A DNA stretch of 64,000 bases from Petasospora fabianii (taxonomy: Eukaryota > Ascomycota > Saccharomycetes > Phaffomycetales > Wickerhamomycetaceae), in assembly GCA_022641835.1 (NCBI GenBank), contig CP048716.1, positions 1,860,001-1,924,000 of the forward strand, written 5' to 3'. This document shows positions 61,442 through 64,000 of this stretch, one piece after another. The position numbers and the translations under genes were made by a program. Every line of letters starts with the position of its first letter. Position 1 is the first letter of the stretch. The notes under the pieces are model-generated. The model was not told the origin of the DNA, ran no database searches, and saw only the letters and a program-made list of their open reading frames with translations.

Positions 61442-62293
61442 TTAGTGGCTTGTAGCAGTCACCTTGCTTTGAAGAACCTTGAGCCATCCCATCTCCTCCT
61501 CTGTGAACCCTACCCCGCTCGGAAGAATGAGGTCCTTCCCTGTGATAACAATGTGATTAGTCAATACGTCAGCAGAGTCTCCAGCACAGGCCTCAGCCGT
61601 CTGGGTCTTTTCGGTATCTGATGGAGTGACACGTTTCTCCTCGTCCTGTATCGGTTCTGGTTCTGGTTTGGTGTACGCTGTCCACCAGTGGGTTGGGTAC
61701 TTCCTCAGTACGTTGTTCGTGATACAAGCCACAGCAATCATCAGCACTGAACTCACTAGATGAGCTGGAAGATACCACCATCCCATTTTACGAATTTCGG
61801 CATCAACAACTGGTATTAGGGCAGATGCACCAGATGGCGGATGGACGGTGTTGGTTATGAGCATCGCAACACTTGAAAGGCCCACTGCGAGTGCACCACC
61901 GACATAGAAATGCTCACGACCAGGCTCGGATAGAGCGAAGAGTTTTTGAAGACATACACCGATCAATGCAGAAATAAAGTGGCCAAAAAGTATGTTTCTT
62001 GGTTGTGCAAGCGGAACACCATTGCAGTTGAACGCAAGGACTGCGGAGGCTCCGTATGAAGCAATGATGATTGGGGCATGATGGTTCTCGAAAATCGGGA
62101 CGTGCATGAACAGCCCTTCAATAAGCAATATCGAGCAGAATGATCCTATAAGTATATCAAGCCATAGTATGTAGTCAGGGATGGGGCATGGCTTGTGTTG
62201 ACCCAGCCAACGACCAATGAATGGGGGCAGGCGGGGAACAATAGAACAAGGAATATATGGATTGAGGACTTTATCCACTGTGAAAGTGAACAT
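61442..62293 (-). CDS. HPP-family integral membrane protein
   Basis: 283 residues. Five hydrophobic segments are visible (about 41-63, 72-90, 103-122, 130-150 and 168-190), and the family-naming motif HPPSGASAL follows ITNTV, with ASYGASAVLAF in the second segment. The C-terminal ~80 residues are cytosolic and charged, with no known domain. HPP proteins occur in bacteria, plants and fungi; some cyanobacterial and plastid members have been linked to nitrite transport, but the fungal role is unknown. No fused CBS domain is present. It converges with OCA2, 127 bp between stops. Confidence 0.88.
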   Translation of the reverse strand: MFTFTVDKVLNPYIPCSIVPRLPPFIGRWLGQHKPCPIPDYILWLDILIGSFCSILLIEGLFMHVPIFENHHAPIIIASYGASAVLAFNCNGVPLAQPRNILFGHFISALIGVCLQKLFALSEPGREHFYVGGALAVGLSSVAMLITNTVHPPSGASALIPVVDAEIRKMGWWYLPAHLVSSVLMIAVACITNNVLRKYPTHWWTAYTKPEPEPIQDEEKRVTPSDTEKTQTAEACAGDSADVLTNHIVITGKDLILPSGVGFTEEEMGWLKVLQSKVTATSH

Positions 62294-62816
62294 TATGAAG
62301 CGGTGTTGGAGTATCAGTTTGTAGTTACTGTGATTCTCCAGCTATTACAGGTATGCTATGACAAGACGGACGGATTCGGTGGGATTTTATAACATCACTG
62401 GTGAAAGAGCTGCGGTTTTCGGAGGTATGTGGGGAAATGCCGTGATTGGTTGTGGCAAGGCATCAGTGTTCGTTGTGTGCCCTCACGTCGCCTATTCGCA
62501 TGCTCATCTCTGGTAACTCCTGTGATTAGACTCAGTTATAAGGAAGAAGGGTTTCTTGGACTATTCAGAAGACCAAAAAAAGTGACTCGGTTACCTGGTA
62601 GGGACTCTGTCTCGACTCTGCCCAGCCCTTCTGAGGGCGACTATCACAAAGGAAACCCATCCACGACAAGTTCGCGTAAATATCGCGAAATCATCGCCGG
62701 ATCGCTCAACCTCCCCGGTTGACTCACCGGCACCGGCAGCTTCTCTCCAGGTTAAAGCTTCTTGGTTGTGACTCTTGGTCTCTTAGTTACATTTCACACT
62801 GGACACCATCAACACA
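62294..62816. promoter_or_regulatory. HPP gene / HIS5 divergent region with Gcn4 sites
   Basis: TGACTC occurs at 62583-62588, 62720-62726 (as the full TGACTCA) and 62769-62774. These are Gcn4 half or full sites 43 to 235 bp before the HIS5 ATG, as expected for an amino-acid biosynthetic gene under general control. No gene was recognised; the open frame at 62429-62722 looks spurious. Confidence 0.65.
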
Positions 62817-64000
62817 ATGTCTTCGTTTAACCTCGACACACTTGTGAGACCAAACATCCTCTCGCTCGAGCCATACCGCTGTGCAAGAGAGTAAGTCTGC
62901 CCTTATCATGAACCTCATCGTCCCCTTCATGAACTAACCGTATTCTCAGCGACTTCAAGGAAGGTGTTCTTCTCGATGCCAATGAGAATGCTTATGGTCC
63001 TGCACTGGCGGAAATTGACACCGAAGAAGAATCTCAGGAGCTGAACCGTTATCCTGATCCGCACCAGATCAAGCTGAAGGAGCTAGTTTGCAAGTTCAGA
63101 AATAGTGAAAACAAGTTTGACATAACTCCAGAGGAGGTCATTACTCCTGAGAACATCTGCCTTGGTGTTGGTTCCGATGAATCCATTGATGGCTTGATCA
63201 GAACACTCTGTCGTCCAGGTAAGGATAAGCTTTTGACATGTCCACCAACGTATGGCATGTACTCTATCTGTGCTACTGTTAACGACATCGATATTGTGAA
63301 GGTCCCACTTGACTTTGAAACATTCCAGATCCAGCCAGCACTGATCAATAAAGCCATCGATGCTGATCCATCAATCAACATTGTTTACATCACCAGCCCA
63401 GGTAACCCAACAGGTACACTCATTCCGTTCGAATCCTTTAAGCAGATCCTCGATAACCCAAACTTTAACGGTGTCGTGGTTGCTGATGAGGCATACATCG
63501 ATTTTGCTCCAATTGGGTCTTCCCTTGCCACATTGGTCAACAAGTACCCAAACCTCGTGGTTATGCAAACAGTCTCCAAGTCTTTTGGCCTTGCTGCTAT
63601 TAGACTTGGTATGACATTTGCCTGTAAGAGACTTGCCGGGATCTTGAATGCTCTCAAGGCACCATACAACATCTCCACACTCACATCACAGGTTGCCGAG
63701 AGAACTTTCTCTGACGCTGGTGTCAAGCTCATGAGGGACCGTGTCGAAATTCTCAATGACCAGAGAAGTCTTCTCATCAAGGAGTTGCTGAAAATTGATA
63801 GAGTAAGCAAGCTCATTGGCGGTGAAGCCTCTAACTTCATCTTGATGCAAATTGTTGACTCTGAAGGAGTTCCATCGAGTCCTCTTGCTAAACAGATTTA
63901 CGAGAAGCTTGCCACTACCAAGGGTGTCGTGGTTAGATTCAGAGGTACTGAACCGGGCTGCCCGGGTGCCCTCAGAATCACTGTTGGTACCAAGGAGGAG
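62817..64000 (+). CDS. HIS5: Histidinol-phosphate aminotransferase His5, one intron, 3' end outside window
   Basis: Exon 1, 62817-62890, encodes MSSFNLDTLVRPNILSLEPY and RCAR plus two bases. The 59 nt intron 62891-62949 has GTAAGT, AACTAAC and TCTCAG. Exon 2 runs from 62950 past the window end; 375 codons are present and about 10 to 25 should be missing. Class I/II aminotransferase signatures are present: DANENAYGP (near 34-42), NRYPDPHQ, the TSPGNPTG turn, VADEAYIDF, and the PLP lysine Lys235 in VSKSFGLAAIRLG. It converts imidazole-acetol phosphate and glutamate to histidinol phosphate, step 7 of histidine synthesis. Gcn4 sites lie upstream. Confidence 0.96.

Overview
The window is nuclear DNA of a budding yeast (Saccharomycotina). 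Every recognisable gene has its closest remembered match in yeasts: Spc97, Tfb5, Psf1, Pet100, Oca2, Pdc2, Hap1, Fex1. CTG codons fall at conserved leucines (the DLALRFGEG motif of Pup2, the VGETL motif of the ABC transporter), so the code is standard and this is not a CUG-Ser yeast. Genes are dense, mostly 0.1 to 1.6 kb apart, on both strands. Introns are unusually common for this group: I place 14 short introns (52 to 91 nt) in 11 of 30 genes. Nearly all have a CTAAC-type branch point close to the acceptor.

Region 1 to 10.5 kb: 3' end of BEM1 (polarity scaffold), a 1.7 kb gap, a Gpr1/Git3-type glucose-receptor GPCR, an AP-1-like bZIP factor, then a divergent pair of an acetamidase-like amidase and a Fen2/Dal5-type carboxylate permease. 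Region 10.5 to 32 kb is housekeeping: SPC97 and PUP2 on a shared promoter, GCN5, a PDR5/CDR1 multidrug ABC transporter, ATG7, NMD3, PET100, PDC2 (a transcription factor derived from a transposase), TVP23, TFB5 and COG3. Several of these start or continue through small exons that a plain open-frame reading misses. PSF1 and RAD61 (32 to 35 kb) share a short promoter with two MluI cell-cycle boxes.

Region 35.2 to 56.4 kb is the most striking part. Six zinc-cluster transcription factors of the Hap1 family lie on the minus strand, interrupted only by PDX3. One (48.5 to 52.1 kb) is the HAP1 orthologue with CP heme motifs. The other five look like diverged paralogues without them. Four share a C-terminal acidic/aromatic motif and a CPEDD motif, and two share an intron exactly before the third zinc-binding cysteine.

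Region 56.8 to 64 kb: the fluoride exporter FEX1, a stretch with a possible decayed gene, an acidic uncharacterised protein with two MluI boxes upstream and a C-terminal motif spaced like the RAD51-binding motif of vertebrate RAD51AP1, OCA2 (whose P-loop has serine in place of the catalytic cysteine), an HPP-family membrane protein, and HIS5 with Gcn4 sites, cut by the window end. I saw no rRNA, tRNA, CRISPR, viral or intact mobile element.
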